Origin: Uloborus plumipes
Lineage: Eukaryota; Arthropoda; Arachnida; Araneae; Uloboridae
Assembly: GCA_038373865.1 (NCBI GenBank)
Contig: JAXGGA010002845.1
Location: 49,528 to 113,527 of the forward strand
Reading direction: 5' to 3'
DNA length: 64,000 nt
Shown here: positions 53,101 to 59,831 of the stretch, piece after piece
Position numbering within the stretch: the stretch's first letter is position 1
How the letters are laid out: the number at the start of each line of letters is the position of its first letter
The notes under the pieces: model-generated
Told to the model about the DNA's origin: nothing
The model's database searches: none
Seen by the model: only the letters and a program-made list of their open reading frames with translations
Made by a program: the position numbers and the translations under genes

Positions 53101-56035
53101 TTTTTCCCATAAAATTTTAAAATTAATGGGTCATTCCATCGAAAATGGTATAAATCATGTATGAAACTCTTTACTTAAGATTATCAATTTAAATAATTTC
53201 CACCAACTAATCATATTTTTTTTATTGAGTTTCCATTTATTTGTGTATAATGAAGTGTAAACGGCTAGTACATGACTTATTTAGGAAAGGATTTTAAATA
53301 TTTTGATCACTTTGTGTAACAGAGTGGACAAATAAACCTTTAAAAATATCTTTATAATCACGAAGAAAAGTTAGAATCACAGAACAAGCATAAAGTGGAA
53401 TAAACAGCCTAAAACTAAGTCTGTCTGCAATTTCAAGAAAAAATCTTATTTTTTTCATCATAAAATCGACTGTAACAGAGTGGATATCCAACAGTTCAAA
53501 TTAACTACCATAAGAAAAAAATTAGGCCCACCCTGGTTGTTGACTACATAATTCAATATAGCAAGCTAATCACGGCAGTTATAGTACCTATATTTTTATA
53601 AAAAATCTGGTATGGACCCCACACTACTTCCTTTTACGTGTAAATTTCTTAGTAGTTGCCTTAAGTGTTAAAAAAGTGCTTGAAGTGAGCAAGGTAACAA
53701 TTCAAATATTTACTCCCCTAATCTACCACGAAACAATGCAAAAAATATTTTACAATGGTTATTTTTCTAAATATTGCTGATTTTAATATCATTTAGTGAA
53801 TTTTTCGCAAGATATCGCCAATAGCGCCAAGTTGAACCCAAATTCAAAAAATAATTTTTTCGCCAAATTTGTCGCCAACTTGGCGATATATCGCCAAGTT
53901 GGCGTCAAACACTTGGCGACCAAAAGCTTGGCGACATGTCGCCAAGTAGTGACGCCAGTTCATATCACTTGAGTCTGTATTGAAATTAACATTGATTTAC
54001 CCCAAAAAGGGGTAAAAGACCCCTTTGGGAACATTCGAATGCAATCACAAGGGGAGGTGCACAACTAGACCCCCCTCAGAGCCTACATACCAAGCTAGAA
54101 GTTTCTACGGCATATAGTTTTTGAGTTATGCGAGCCACATACGCACATACATGCGCACATACATCCGCACATACACCCGCACATACATCCGCACATACAT
54201 CCGCACATACGTACATACAGACGTCACGAGAAAACTCGTCGTAATTTACTCGGGGGTAGTCGAAATTGATTTTTCGGCTGTTTGTATGTTGTTAGGTACA
54301 TATGCACGTGCTGACAGGTCGAAAAAACTACGCGACATTCATTTAGGGGTGAGCAAAGTCAAAATTTAGACCGAAATTTGAGTGAAATTTTTTTTGTGAT
54401 CACAATACTTCCTTTACTACGTAAAAGGAAGTAAAATATATCAGATTGAATGCAATTGTTTATTTTATTTCCAAAAGGCTTGTAACAGAGTGGACAATTC
54501 GTAACATAGAAAATCTAGGGACATGGAAAAATAATAGTGTTTTTTGGGGAAATTTTTTTCCATTTGCATAATAATTTGCAGAAATGGTGTCAGAAGCATC
54601 TTTTGTGCAGTAAAGTGTCATTTATTTTGTTGCTACATTTCAGTTTAATTTTAAATCACATTTAAAACTCTACCAATTTGAAGCTGGGACACGTCATTTT
54701 CTTCTTCTTCTGACAAAGATTTTTGAAAAAATTTTTTGTGTCCTTTCTAAATGGATTATACCTAATTAATTGATACTTGATGGCACAAAATTAAATGGAG
54801 AACCAATAAAAAATATACTTAACGGGTGGTAGTTATTACAATTGATTTTAAAAAATTGTAAAGTCTCGGACATGATTTGTACTATTTTTCGCTGGAATGA
54901 CCCATATCTCATATTTTTGTATAAAAATTATTCTATTCTGGAAAACTGAGAGTTTCATGATTTCATATCAAACTAGTTACCACAAAACCAGTGACGTATT
55001 TAAAAGTCTATGATTATCTTTTTTTCTTTTTAAATCATAATGGATCTCTGTTATTTCTTCTTTTTAAATTGTCAACAGCTAAAACATATTATTCATTAGT
55101 ACTCAAATACTATTTAGGTTCTTGAGATGCTGAATTAATTTTGTGTTGGATTGTCTGCATATTCTGCCTAATTTTATGATTGATAGTAGTTTCCACTGCT
55201 TATTTAAATGCTTTTCTCAAACTAAAATCTACATAAAACTTTACTAGTGGAAATGCAAATAAATTTTTGCTGAATTGAAAGTCAAGCAAGCAGCACCATA
55301 GTAACTTCTAAATTGTATGTTGATATGTGTGATAAGCTATCATTGATTATTACCATAGTAATTTCTAAATTGTATGTTGATATGTGTGATAAGCTATCAT
55401 TGATTAGCTTTCAAAAATCATTTTCCTGTTTAAAAGGACCTGATTTTAATTTTGAAAAAGAAGTAGTGGGTTTATTATAGTTTTGATATTTAGTTCTTTT
55501 TCTATCTGAATTTTGAATAATTATTTTTATTTAAAATTTTTTTTGAATAAGTGTTGAGTTACTTATTGAATCATTTTGTTGTTCTCACAGAATTATCGGA
55601 AAAAGAAGTTCTCTGTTATCTGGATGCAAAGGATTTAGAAGTCTTAAAGACATTTTGCGAAAGGGAAAATAATTTCCCCCCAAATTATATTGCATTTACA
55701 TTGTCCCAGTTCTATTTTATGCATAGAATTCCAGATTGTCAATTATCGTTGCAGGAACAAGTAAGTATTTTGAAAATGAGAACTTAGATAAACAATTTAT
55801 TTTATTATACAATGCAAATATTGATATGTTTAATGCAATTCACTGTATTTCAAATAATGGTTGTAATCTCTTTTAGATGGCTATGTTTTCGATTGGATTA
55901 TTGAACAAGTCATTTCAGGAAACTAGTCAAAATTTGGATGTTGCTGTGAATGAAATTACTGAAGTTTTTAAATGTGGACTAAGAAAAGTTACTGAAACTA
56001 TTTTTCAACTTATTCAACAATTGAATGTAAATTAA
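22993..56035 (+). CDS. NAT10: RNA cytidine acetyltransferase NAT10, 17 coding exons
   Basis: Joining 22993-23100, 25957-26048, 26783-26905, 29792-29963, 32008-32184, 39591-39926, 40878-41113, 41224-41330, 42720-42870, 45240-45444, 47368-47469, 48160-48234, 49372-49625, 50917-50965, 51332-51527, 55591-55760 and 55877-56035 gives 2712 bases with no frame break, 903 residues. It matches the NAT10/Kre33/TmcA family throughout. The N-terminal domain is followed by a helicase-like ATPase with Walker A GRGKS at 287-291 and DEAA at 388-391. A GNAT acetyltransferase domain (THPDYQRKGYG around 622-632, LDYLGVSYGL near 699-708) and a C-terminal helical domain follow. The enzyme uses acetyl-CoA and ATP to make N4-acetylcytidine in 18S rRNA and, with an adaptor, in tRNA, in the nucleolus. 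Two oddities: intron 9 is AT-AC (U12 type), and the basic tail after about residue 903 is absent. Most introns carry transposons. Confidence 0.95.
23101..24267. other. NAT10 intron 1, 5' part: repeat fragments
   Basis: CAGGGTTTCTCAAAGTGTGG at about 23136 is a typical hAT-type left end without a visible partner. A poly-G run lies near 23500. The rest is AT-rich, without genes. Confidence 0.4.
24268..24689 (+). mobile_element. Probable solo LTR
   Basis: The sequence starts TGTGATGTAACG and ends AGTCACACA. It is less AT-rich than its surroundings. It has a TATA-like TATTTAA near 24473 and an AATAAA near 24621, followed by a GT-rich stretch, the order expected of U3-R-U5. No clean 5-bp target duplication was found, and no internal retrotransposon sequence flanks it. 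Confidence 0.45.
24690..25956. other. NAT10 intron 1, 3' part
   Basis: AT-rich, with no gene and no bounded repeat recognised. Confidence 0.4.
25957..26048 (+). CDS. NAT10: NAT10 exon 2
   Basis: Encodes residues 37-66 plus two bases (VVILHEMLSKAEVKARPTVL, then WCYKKDLGFS), among the best conserved N-terminal segments. Acceptor TAATAG, donor GTAAGT. Confidence 0.95.
26290..26449. mobile_element. Pogo-like MITE in NAT10 intron 2
   Basis: CAATCGACGCTCGTTATAAA at the left pairs with the reverse complement of the right end, CAGTCGCCGCTCGATATAAT. TA flanks both ends (26288-26289 and 26450-26451). It is 160 bases long and non-coding. Confidence 0.75.
26783..26905 (+). CDS. NAT10: NAT10 exon 3
   Basis: Encodes a basic stretch (NKKKRKRMKK) and then DEEDALEYFIASTNIRYCYY, ending in phase 2 before GTAATT. 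Confidence 0.93.
27011..29002. mobile_element. Possible GGGTCATT-terminus element, interrupted by a nested MITE
   Basis: TGGGTCATTTTC at the left and GAAAATGACCC at the right form a short inverted pair. The interior repeats GTAACGGACTTGACA-like words at about 27346, 27381, 28392 and 28588, on either side of the nested element at 27417-28275. It resembles the 53127-54904 element in plan. Boundaries are tentative. Confidence 0.35.
27417..28275. mobile_element. TA-flanked MITE with CCGTATATACTCGCG termini
   Basis: CCGTATATACTCGCGTATAG at the left mirrors the right end CTTATACGCGAGTATATACG. TA flanks both. The terminal-proximal word GTATAAGTCGACCCCC occurs in both arms, and AAAGGGTTCATTTTTGCGAT recurs inside. 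No transposase remains. Confidence 0.8.
29613..29706. mobile_element. piggyBac-like mini-hairpin with TTAA flanks
   Basis: TTAA lies at 29613-29616 and 29703-29706. Between them, CACGTTGACTGCCAAGCT pairs with AGCTTGGCAGTCAACT, with an inner stem GATAACTCGTG/CACGAGTTATC. An extra copy of CAGTCAACTAGT lies at the right end. The TTAA target and GACTGCC-type end fit piggyBac MITEs. Confidence 0.65.
29792..29963 (+). CDS. NAT10: NAT10 exon 4
   Basis: Encodes ILGQTFGMAILQDFEALTPN and TVEGGGMVVLLLQTL, family hallmarks. Ends in phase 0 at GTACGT. Confidence 0.95.
30113..30459 (+). repeat. tRNA-derived SINE 1 (NAT10 intron 4)
   Basis: The head is tRNA-like: an A-box-like TAGCCTGATCAGTAAGG at about 30122, and a perfect B box GGTTCGATCC at 30166-30175. 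An anticodon-like loop CTCGTAA lies between them. A unique body and an AAC-rich tail (ACAACAACAA) follow. Transcribed by RNA polymerase III when young. Confidence 0.85.
30620..31235. mobile_element. TIR element, probably hAT-like
   Basis: The left end CACTCCTAGAATGAAAGGGG is matched by the reverse complement of the right end (CACCTAGAATGAAAGGGG). No exact 8-bp duplication was found. The interior includes a GC-richer block at about 30940-31070. Confidence 0.55.
31236..32007. other. NAT10 intron 4, 3' part
   Basis: No gene was seen. Two related segments (about 31540-31640 and 31720-31820, each with CAGACTAATGA-TGCT) look like a diverged direct duplication. Confidence 0.4.
32008..32184 (+). CDS. 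NAT10: NAT10 exon 5
   Basis: Encodes residues 166-224: DVHARYRTESHQ, RFNERFILSLPTC and VVDDKLNILPISS. Acceptor ATTTCAG, donor GTAAGT. Confidence 0.95.
32316..32400 (+). repeat. Degenerate tRNA-SINE head
   Basis: An A-box-like TGTGGTCTAGTGGTTAATTAG is followed by a decayed B-box region (GGGCACAATTCCTTG). The body is not recognisable. Confidence 0.4.
32893..33873. repeat. Insertion or duplication bounded by ~45-bp direct repeats
   Basis: GGAATCTTGTTTC, then TAATTTGTTTTTTGAGTTCA and TTTTCTGG, occurs at about 32893-32938 and again at about 33828-33873 with few changes. The roughly 900 bases between are non-coding and include a poly-G run near 33283. The arrangement suggests an insertion with a long target repeat or a local duplication. 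Confidence 0.5.
33950..34450. repeat. Diverged relative of the hAT MITE at 43985
   Basis: CAGTGTTAGAAATGAG near 33957 resembles the CAGTGTTGGAAATAAG end at 43985. Segments near 34325-34420 (GGGGCGTCAAACCTGGTGC, TAGGTGTCAAACCAAAATT) match that element's interior in inverted orientation. Ends are unclear. Confidence 0.4.
34869..35137 (+). repeat. tRNA-derived SINE 2 (NAT10 intron 5)
   Basis: The A-box-like GTGGCTCAGTAGTTGGCG and the B box GGTTCGATTCC (about 34930-34940) mark a tRNA-like head. A 10-bp duplication TACTTAGTAT flanks it at 34859-34868 and 35138-35147. Confidence 0.85.
35614..36525. mobile_element. hAT element with 8-bp target duplication and CpG-rich cargo
   Basis: The left end CAGCGTGGGAAATAAG is mirrored by CTTATTTCCCACGCTG at the right. 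The perfect 8-bp duplication ATGTTTAG lies at 35606-35613 and 36526-36533. It contains a second TIR-bounded insert (35884-36266). No hAT transposase was seen. Confidence 0.88.
35884..36266. mobile_element. Nested CpG-rich TIR element
   Basis: CGATTCAGTTTGCGAGCGAC at the left is mirrored by the reverse complement of CGCTCGCAATCTGAATCG at the right. It is strikingly rich in CpG. It contains CCAAT/ATTGG boxes (near 36024 and 36085), a CACGTG E-box near 35976 and a YY1-like AAGATGGCG near 36064. No clear target duplication. Confidence 0.65.
37619..39413 (-). mobile_element. TIR element carrying a ~147-bp minisatellite, copy 2 (inverted)
   Basis: It is the reverse-oriented homologue of 12254-14142, with ends CTTTCCCG and ACGGGAAAG next to TA. 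Similarity extends a few bases outside the TA on one side (GAGCCTACTTTCCCGTACAT and its complement). Confidence 0.65.
37780..38680 (-). repeat. Minisatellite array in copy 2, about six to seven units
   Basis: The complementary anchor CGTTCAACATTGAACCGTTC recurs roughly every 145 bases (near 37916, 38060, 38197, 38352, 38497 and 38645), with the same sub-blocks as the array at 12975-13965. Confidence 0.75.
39591..39926 (+). CDS. NAT10: NAT10 exon 6 (Walker A)
   Basis: Encodes residues 225-336, including TLTSARGRGKSAALGLA. K290 of the Walker A loop falls at the same number as the well-studied human Lys. The inverted repeat of a large transposon ends only about 25 bases before this exon. Confidence 0.96.
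39927..40877. other. NAT10 intron 6
   Basis: The open frame at 39927-40058 simply reads past the exon 6 donor. A (CT)n tract lies near 40509-40523 and poly-A runs near 40540 and 40635. No gene was seen. Confidence 0.5.
40878..41113 (+). CDS. NAT10: NAT10 exon 7 (DEAA box)
   Basis: Encodes residues 337-414: SLNPEFNKAIVQVNVVRKHR, LVVIDEAAAIPLPFVKSLLG and PYLVFMASTIN. Ends in phase 2 at GTGAGT. Confidence 0.96.
41224..41330 (+). CDS. NAT10: NAT10 exon 8
   Basis: Encodes GYEGTGRSLSLKLISQLREQ and a variable linker. The preceding intron is only 110 bases, the shortest in the gene. Confidence 0.95.
41356..42047. mobile_element. hAT MITE with 8-bp target duplication (NAT10 intron 8)
   Basis: CAGGGGTGATTGTG at the left is mirrored by CACAATCACCCCTG at the right. 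The perfect duplication TTTGAAAG lies at 41348-41355 and 42048-42055. A poly-C run lies near 41989-41998. Non-coding. Confidence 0.9.
42085..42149 (+). repeat. 3' end fragment of the CTTCCTTTTACGT element
   Basis: The word GGTCACAATACTTCCTTTAA, then TACATAAAAGGAAGTA, matches the right ends of the copies at 1491-2256 and 53627-54431. Only this terminal piece is present. Confidence 0.6.
42720..42870 (+). CDS. NAT10: NAT10 exon 9, ends at a U12-type donor
   Basis: Encodes VLHEITLNESIRYSSGDKVE and WLNQLLCLDVS. It ends after GATTGCAAGTT, immediately before ATATCCTTTT. A GT donor two bases earlier would delete the conserved LYYV. Confidence 0.9.
43985..44275. mobile_element. hAT MITE with 8-bp target duplication (NAT10 intron 9)
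   Basis: CAGTGTTGGAAATAAG at the left is mirrored by CTTGTTTCAAACACTG at the right. The perfect duplication CTTATGAC lies at 43977-43984 and 44276-44283. Confidence 0.88.
44697..44856. mobile_element. Pogo-like MITE (NAT10 intron 9)
   Basis: CTGTTGTCCCCGCTTAATGG at the left pairs with TTTAAGCGGGGCCGACAG at the right. TA flanks both ends. Length 160, the same as the MITE at 26290. Confidence 0.75.
45240..45444 (+). CDS. NAT10: NAT10 exon 10
   Basis: It begins after the AC acceptor and encodes YYVSKDTLFSFNKFAEKFL, then VASHYKNSPNDLLIMSDAPA, highly conserved. Ends in phase 0 at GTAAAT. Confidence 0.94.
45493..45636. mobile_element. PIF/Harbinger-like MITE with TAA duplication
   Basis: GGGCCCTTCTCCACATCAGC at the left mirrors GCTGATGTGGAGCAGGGCCC at the right. 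TAA flanks both ends (45490-45492 and 45637-45639), the 3-bp target typical of the family. Length 144, non-coding. Confidence 0.85.
45640..47367. other. NAT10 intron 10
   Basis: AT-rich, with no gene or bounded repeat recognised apart from the MITE at its 5' end. Confidence 0.45.
47368..47469 (+). CDS. NAT10: NAT10 exon 11
   Basis: Encodes residues 570-603: VCLEGKLSENTVKRELSHGR and GDLIPWTISQE. Acceptor GTTTTAG, donor GTGGGT. Confidence 0.95.
48160..48234 (+). CDS. NAT10: NAT10 exon 12
   Basis: Twenty-five codons, FSEQDFPSLSGARIVRIATH then PDYQR, the start of the GNAT acetyl-CoA loop. The loop is split by the next intron. Confidence 0.95.
48235..49371. other. NAT10 intron 12
   Basis: Very AT-rich, with TTA/ATT microsatellite near 48500-48522 and a poly-A run near 48790. 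No gene was seen. Confidence 0.45.
49372..49625 (+). CDS. NAT10: NAT10 exon 13
   Basis: Opens KGYGFKALSLLQDFYEGKF, completing the acetyl-CoA-binding loop. It continues through EETLTPRTSLPPLLFELN and LDYLGVSYGLSKDLLR. Confidence 0.95.
50328..50584 (+). repeat. tRNA-derived SINE 3 with 15-bp target duplication (NAT10 intron 13)
   Basis: The head has TGTCTAGTGGTCAGAGAAG (A-box region) and GGTTTGAGTCCC (B-box region near 50370). The tail is ACAACAAC. The perfect 15-bp duplication AACAAGGTATCTAGG lies at 50313-50327 and 50585-50599, so this is a fairly recent L1/RTE-type retroposition. Confidence 0.92.
50917..50965 (+). CDS. NAT10: NAT10 exon 14
   Basis: A 49-base exon encoding FWKNAGFLPVYLAHTP, matching the family's FWK-GF-PVYL segment. 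Acceptor TGTTTTAG, donor GTAAGT. Confidence 0.94.
51332..51527 (+). CDS. NAT10: NAT10 exon 15
   Basis: Encodes NQVTGEHSCIMLKQLRG, the conserved TGEHS-ML segment, then a more variable part ending SSDIDIRNENK. Phase 1 at GTATGT. Confidence 0.94.
51528..52718. other. NAT10 intron 15, 5' part
   Basis: AT-rich, with no gene seen. Short G-rich pieces near 51690-51735 and 52029-52040 may be decayed hAT ends. Confidence 0.35.
52719..53019. mobile_element. Tigger/pogo-like MITE (NAT10 intron 15)
   Basis: CAGTAAACTGCTGTTTATCT after TA, with inner GCGGATAATCGAAC, pairs with the right end CCGATAATCAGAGTTTATTG. The reverse complement of the right end starts CACAATAAACTCTG, a diverged copy of the left end. 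Confidence 0.6.
53627..54431 (+). mobile_element. Non-autonomous TA-flanked TIR element (CTTCCTTTTACGT family), copy B
   Basis: Full-length homologue of 1491-2256. The ends CTTCCTTTTACGT and ACGTAAAAGGAAG are flanked by TA. It has a cluster of GGCGATATATCGCC palindromes at about 53810-53950 and a tandem tract of 12-base units (CATACATCCGCA) at about 54136-54215, differing in length from copy A. Part of its left flank (TGGTATGGACCCCACA) is shared with the inverted copy near 1131, so the true end may lie slightly outside. Confidence 0.65.
54136..54215 (+). repeat. 12-bp tandem repeat (CATACATCCGCA)
   Basis: About six units, well conserved toward the 3' side and degenerate at the 5' side. It lies in the interior of element copy B. 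Confidence 0.75.
55295..55408 (+). repeat. 57-bp tandem duplication (NAT10 intron 15)
   Basis: ACCATAGTAACTTCTAAATT and the following bases through CTATCATTGATTA repeat from 55352 with one or two differences. Confidence 0.8.
55591..55760 (+). CDS. NAT10: NAT10 exon 16
   Basis: Encodes ELSEKEVLCYLDAKDLEVLK and a helical region (residues 795-851) where the family's LS-EL--YDLKRLE motif lies. Acceptor TTCTCACAG, donor GTAAGT. Confidence 0.9.
55877..56035 (+). CDS. NAT10: NAT10 exon 17 (terminal)
   Basis: Encodes MAMFSIGLLNKSFQETSQNL and a helix to QLIQQLNVN and TAA. Relatives continue for roughly 100 more residues, including a Lys-rich nucleolar tail. GTAAAT at 56027 could act as a donor to a further exon, but none was seen before TMEM242. 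Confidence 0.85.
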   Translation: MAMFSIGLLNKSFQETSQNLDVAVNEITEVFKCGLRKVTETIFQLIQQLNVN

Positions 56036-56063
56036 TATTGACTCATGTGAAGAAACGTTTGTA

Positions 56064-56069
56064 AATAAA
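56064..56069 (+). terminator. NAT10: NAT10 polyadenylation signal
   Basis: AATAAA lies 29 bases after the stop codon and is followed by a T-rich stretch. It is close for a 3' UTR but plausible, and it supports 56035 as the real end in at least one isoform. Confidence 0.6.
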
Positions 56070-57340
56070 AATATTTTTTCCATAAATGTTTCCTCTCTCG
56101 TTCATAACATTTATGCAGTCTCATCAGTAAAAGTATAAATTTAATTCAGAATTACTATTATCAAAAGATTTATTCATAGAAATATCATTCTGCACATATA
56201 AATAAAACACAACAAAATATTTGCTTGCTGACCGTTTCTATGAACCATTGATTCAACTTGAAGCAAGCTGCTTTTGGGCTAAGTTGAATAAATCAGTTTA
56301 AAGAACAAATTCTCTTTTTCTCTCTCTTTTGTCCCCTTTGCAACTTCTAGGTCTCTGTATACCTTTTCTCAAAATACGGAGTTGGAAGATTTTGAATCTC
56401 TAAGAATCTTTGTGAAAGCAAATTAAAAAAGAATATTACGTTCAATTTTCCAACTGTTAATATTTTTTAATAAGAAAGAGTTGTAGTGTAATTGATGTTG
56501 CAGTACCTTACAGTATTACTTACAAAGACAGGGAAAACCTTGAATAGTCTGGGAAATGAAGCCAACAAGTCATAGTAACTTATGTGCTTCCAAAATTCAG
56601 TCTAGCTCAGTCTTTTAATGTCCCAAGAACAAGGATAGCCCACAATTGCACTTTTTAGACTTCAATGTCGAAAAATTTCTAGATCATGCGTCTGAACCTT
56701 CCCCATCTCTTAAAAACAAAGATAGTCTAAAGTTGCATTTTTTGCCAGGCCCATCATTTAGGTCATCGGGGGAAGTCAATAGACACGCCCCCCCTCTGAA
56801 TTTTATAAACATACGGTATTTGCATTTTGTATGTATCGTTACAGTATGTTTTATCGTTTGTATGTATGGATGCACATGATCCACAAAAATAAGTTTTTAA
56901 CTCGGTTCTAAAGACTTTAATTTTGGAAATTTTTATTGATTAAAACTCCCTTCCATATGTCACCCAGATAGCCTAAAATTTACTTCAGTTTTTAGGAAAA
57001 TATCAGGAAAGAACTTCAACCTCTCTTTTTTCTAACGTTGCCAAGCTTTCCTTCAGTTTCGGTTTGGACTTCTGGGATACTGCAAACACATGCTTCGGTG
57101 TTACAAGGAATGCCTTTTTCAATGCAAAAAATTGTGAGTTTATAGATGCACAAACACATCCTTTACATTTAGTTAATATATTTTGGAATTACAGGTACTC
57201 ATCAGTCATCACACACACACAAACACTGGCAAGACACAAAGAGGTTTTTCTGTTTTCCAGGGAGGACACTTTACTTTATTTGAAAAATATAAAGATCCTT
57301 GACTAGGTATTATTTACTCAAAAATTTTAAATGAATGCAG
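56070..57340. other. Intergenic stretch between NAT10 and the LINE remnant
   Basis: Two short frames (56646-56879, 57064-57306) have no homology I recognise. I looked here for a NAT10 tail exon (acidic then Lys-rich) and saw none. Confidence 0.4.
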
Positions 57341-58960
57341 AAGAATTAGGGGATGTTAAGTATTTTCAATACCTTATATAAATTAAGGACAATGCCAGAG
57401 GACTGGAAGATGGTTGGGCTAACGTTATGACGCTCTTCAAAAAGTAGTCTAAAGGTAATGCAGGAAGTTTTAGACCTGTGAGTCTGGCTTCAGTAGTTTG
57501 GAATTTTTGAAGCTTTGTTAAAAATCAAGATTTTGAATTCTTTTCGAGGTTTATAGTCTGTTGACTAGTTTGCAGTATATTTTCATGAAAGGTAAATGAT
57601 GTGCTACTGATTTATTCAATTCTATGACAAGGTTATCATGACTTTAAATAGCAAAAAGTGTGTAGATGGTCTTTACATTGATTTTCAAATAACTTTTGAT
57701 AAGGTACCATATGTTTCTCTGCTCAGCAGAGCAACATACGGATATAATACCCTAAATGATAAAGGAATGAGAAGAAATTTTAATTTTGTGTTAGAAATTG
57801 AGTGACTGTAATTAAACAAAAAGTAGTTGTAAGGGGGAGATCATTCTGAATAGAGTGAGATTATTAGTGGGGTTTCTAAAGGATCAGTTTTAGGGCCCCT
57901 GTTGCTCATTATTTAATGATTGATATTCGTTTCAATATTTCAGGAAATATGAATTGTTTTGCTGATGACGTCACAGTTTTACGGATTGTAGAAAATGAAG
58001 AATAAGCAAATCAGCTGCAAAAGGATTTTATTTATAACTAAGAGGACAGATAAGTGGGGTATGGCAGTTATTGTTGGGAAATGCAAGTGCTATGTTTAGA
58101 TCATGGAAATAAGCGTACAAGCTATTATTTACAAAGTTTAGTCATTAGTTATGTAGAAAACGTCATTGATCTGAGTATTCAAAAAATCAGGACTTCTAGT
58201 TTATTCAACAGTGCAGTATATCTAATACTAAAGCCAACAGCATCCATTAGTTAATCAACTGAAACACATCATTGAAAGTTCTTTTGCTTTTATATAGAAG
58301 TTTGTTAAGACCTCATTTGGATTTGGAGTATGCTGTTCAATTTCGGTATCCTTATCTTGAGAAAAATATTTTTTCTCTTTCTCTAAAGTGGCTGCGTAAA
58401 AGGTTTTGGCTTTCTGCTGACCTAATGCGATTCCCCGATATAGCATTTAGTCCTTTATGTGCTAATATTAATGCGCGGATGCAATGGCACAGATAATTTT
58501 GACACCCACTTTGTACCAGCTGGAGGCACCTGGGCTGTATTCGATTCGAAACTCCCCAGGGAATCTAATTTTGCCGAGGGAATTAAAAACCAAACGAATG
58601 CCCAAGGGATCTTTTATATGCCGCATAATCATACGACATGGGCACTGTGGATTTTCTGCACACCACCACCGATAAATCCACCGACTGGTCACCGCAGATC
58701 AGATCCCTGGTCCAAGAAGTAGAACACCAAAGAGTTTACTAGCACGCCACCAGCCGACAAGAAATATCTTAGTTTATTGAAGAAGTCAAAGAAGGACTAC
58801 AAGGTTAGTAAACAGACTTTTCAAATTAAGCTATGATTCCAGGCTTAGAAAGCATAGTTTTGATGATTAAAGGAGAATCAAAGGGGACATGATTCAGTTT
58901 GTCTGAATTCATCAAAACGAAAGTTGTTACTATGCTAAATTTCTGTATGAAAAGCAGGGA
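57341..58960 (+). pseudogene. Decayed CR1-like non-LTR retrotransposon (reverse transcriptase)
   Basis: In shifting frames one can read MPEDWKMVGLT and GSFRPVSLASVV (57390-57500), FDKVP (57685), GSVLGPLL (57885) and FADDV (57960, the FADD catalytic motif). VLLLLYRSLLRPHLDLEYAV follows (58274) and then RIKGDMIQ (58870). These are the ordered signatures of a CR1/Jockey-type reverse transcriptase and its C-terminal region. Many stops and frameshifts show it is dead. About 58450-58800 interrupts the order and looks like a separate insertion whose frames I do not recognise. Confidence 0.75.
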
Positions 58961-59107
58961 AAGGGGTGTTTCAATTTATTCAAATCTTGGGCTAACCTGG
59001 GAATTAGGCAACATTACTACTTTAGTAGGGTCGTAGGAACTTGGAGTCCCTTTTAACAGCTTTTCGGAAGAATTTCTAAAATGCAAGGAAGTTGATATCT
59101 TTGGGAG

Positions 59108-59387
59108 AGATATAAGGCCCCTATATAGACGAGCCGACGCATCAAGATTAAGTTTGACCACTTTGGATCCAGCGCGTGTTTGAGGGTTGTCTTTTCTGGC
59201 GAGTTATCGCTTTTCGGTAACTTTTTACGTGAATTTAACAAAGCTTAGCAATGTCCCGAAACTTTGCTTTGGTAACCTTAGCTCCACAACAATGAAAAAT
59301 GAAGCAAAAGTAAATGAGTTGGATCCAAAAGTGGTGAAACTTAAGCTTGATGCGTCGGCCTGTCTATATAGCGGCTCTAGGAGAGAC
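59108..59387. repeat. Inverted repeat pair
   Basis: CTATATAGACGAGCCGACGC to GACCACTTTGGATCCA (about 59121-59170) is mirrored at about 59319-59372 (TGGATCCAAAAGTGG to GTCGGCCTGTCTATATAG). Each arm is about 55-70 bases and the spacer about 150. No target duplication was identified. Confidence 0.6.
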
Positions 59388-59776
59388 ATGGTCTTCATCG
59401 GGGACTATGAATTGACTAGGATGTCTCATTGAGCCCAAAGCCAGTTGCTGGTAGTCACATTTGTATGATAATGTAGCTTAAGAGTAGTCCATGATTACAT
59501 TCGCGAGATGCTATTTCGTGTGTAACGTAGAGGAGAGACCTGCACCATGCATCTCTCATCTTATTAGCCCACTATTGCGTCAAATGTACTCTAGTGTAAA
59601 CAGTTAAGCAGTAACTTCTCAATTGCTCGCAATTAAATTATTTCATCTGCAAAATACTTTAAAGAGTTTTTATCACGATTTGTTTTTGGGTATTTTAATC
59701 CTTTAAAGGAAGAAAATTTTGTGCTTTTCATTGTTTACAAAAAATGCGTTCTTTTGCATAACGCTTTCGGAAAATT

Positions 59777-59831
59777 ATGAATGCTAATAATGATATGAAA
59801 GAGAAGGAAAAGGAGAGTAATAAACTTGTTG
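59777..59831 (+). CDS. TMEM242: TMEM242 exon 1 (tentative)
   Basis: MNANNDMKEKEKESNKLV plus one base, joining to AG of the next exon to make Glu-19. Hydrophilic, as expected before the first membrane segment. Confidence 0.5.

Larger units (their letters stand above)
53127..54904. mobile_element. GGGTCATTCCA-terminus element with a nested MITE
   Basis: TGGGTCATTCCATCGAAAAT at the left is mirrored by TTTTCGCTGGAATGACCCA at the right. The interior repeats GTAACAGAGTGGACA-like words at about 53317, 53474 and 54483. The CTTCCTTTTACGT element at 53627-54431 is inserted inside. Confidence 0.6.
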
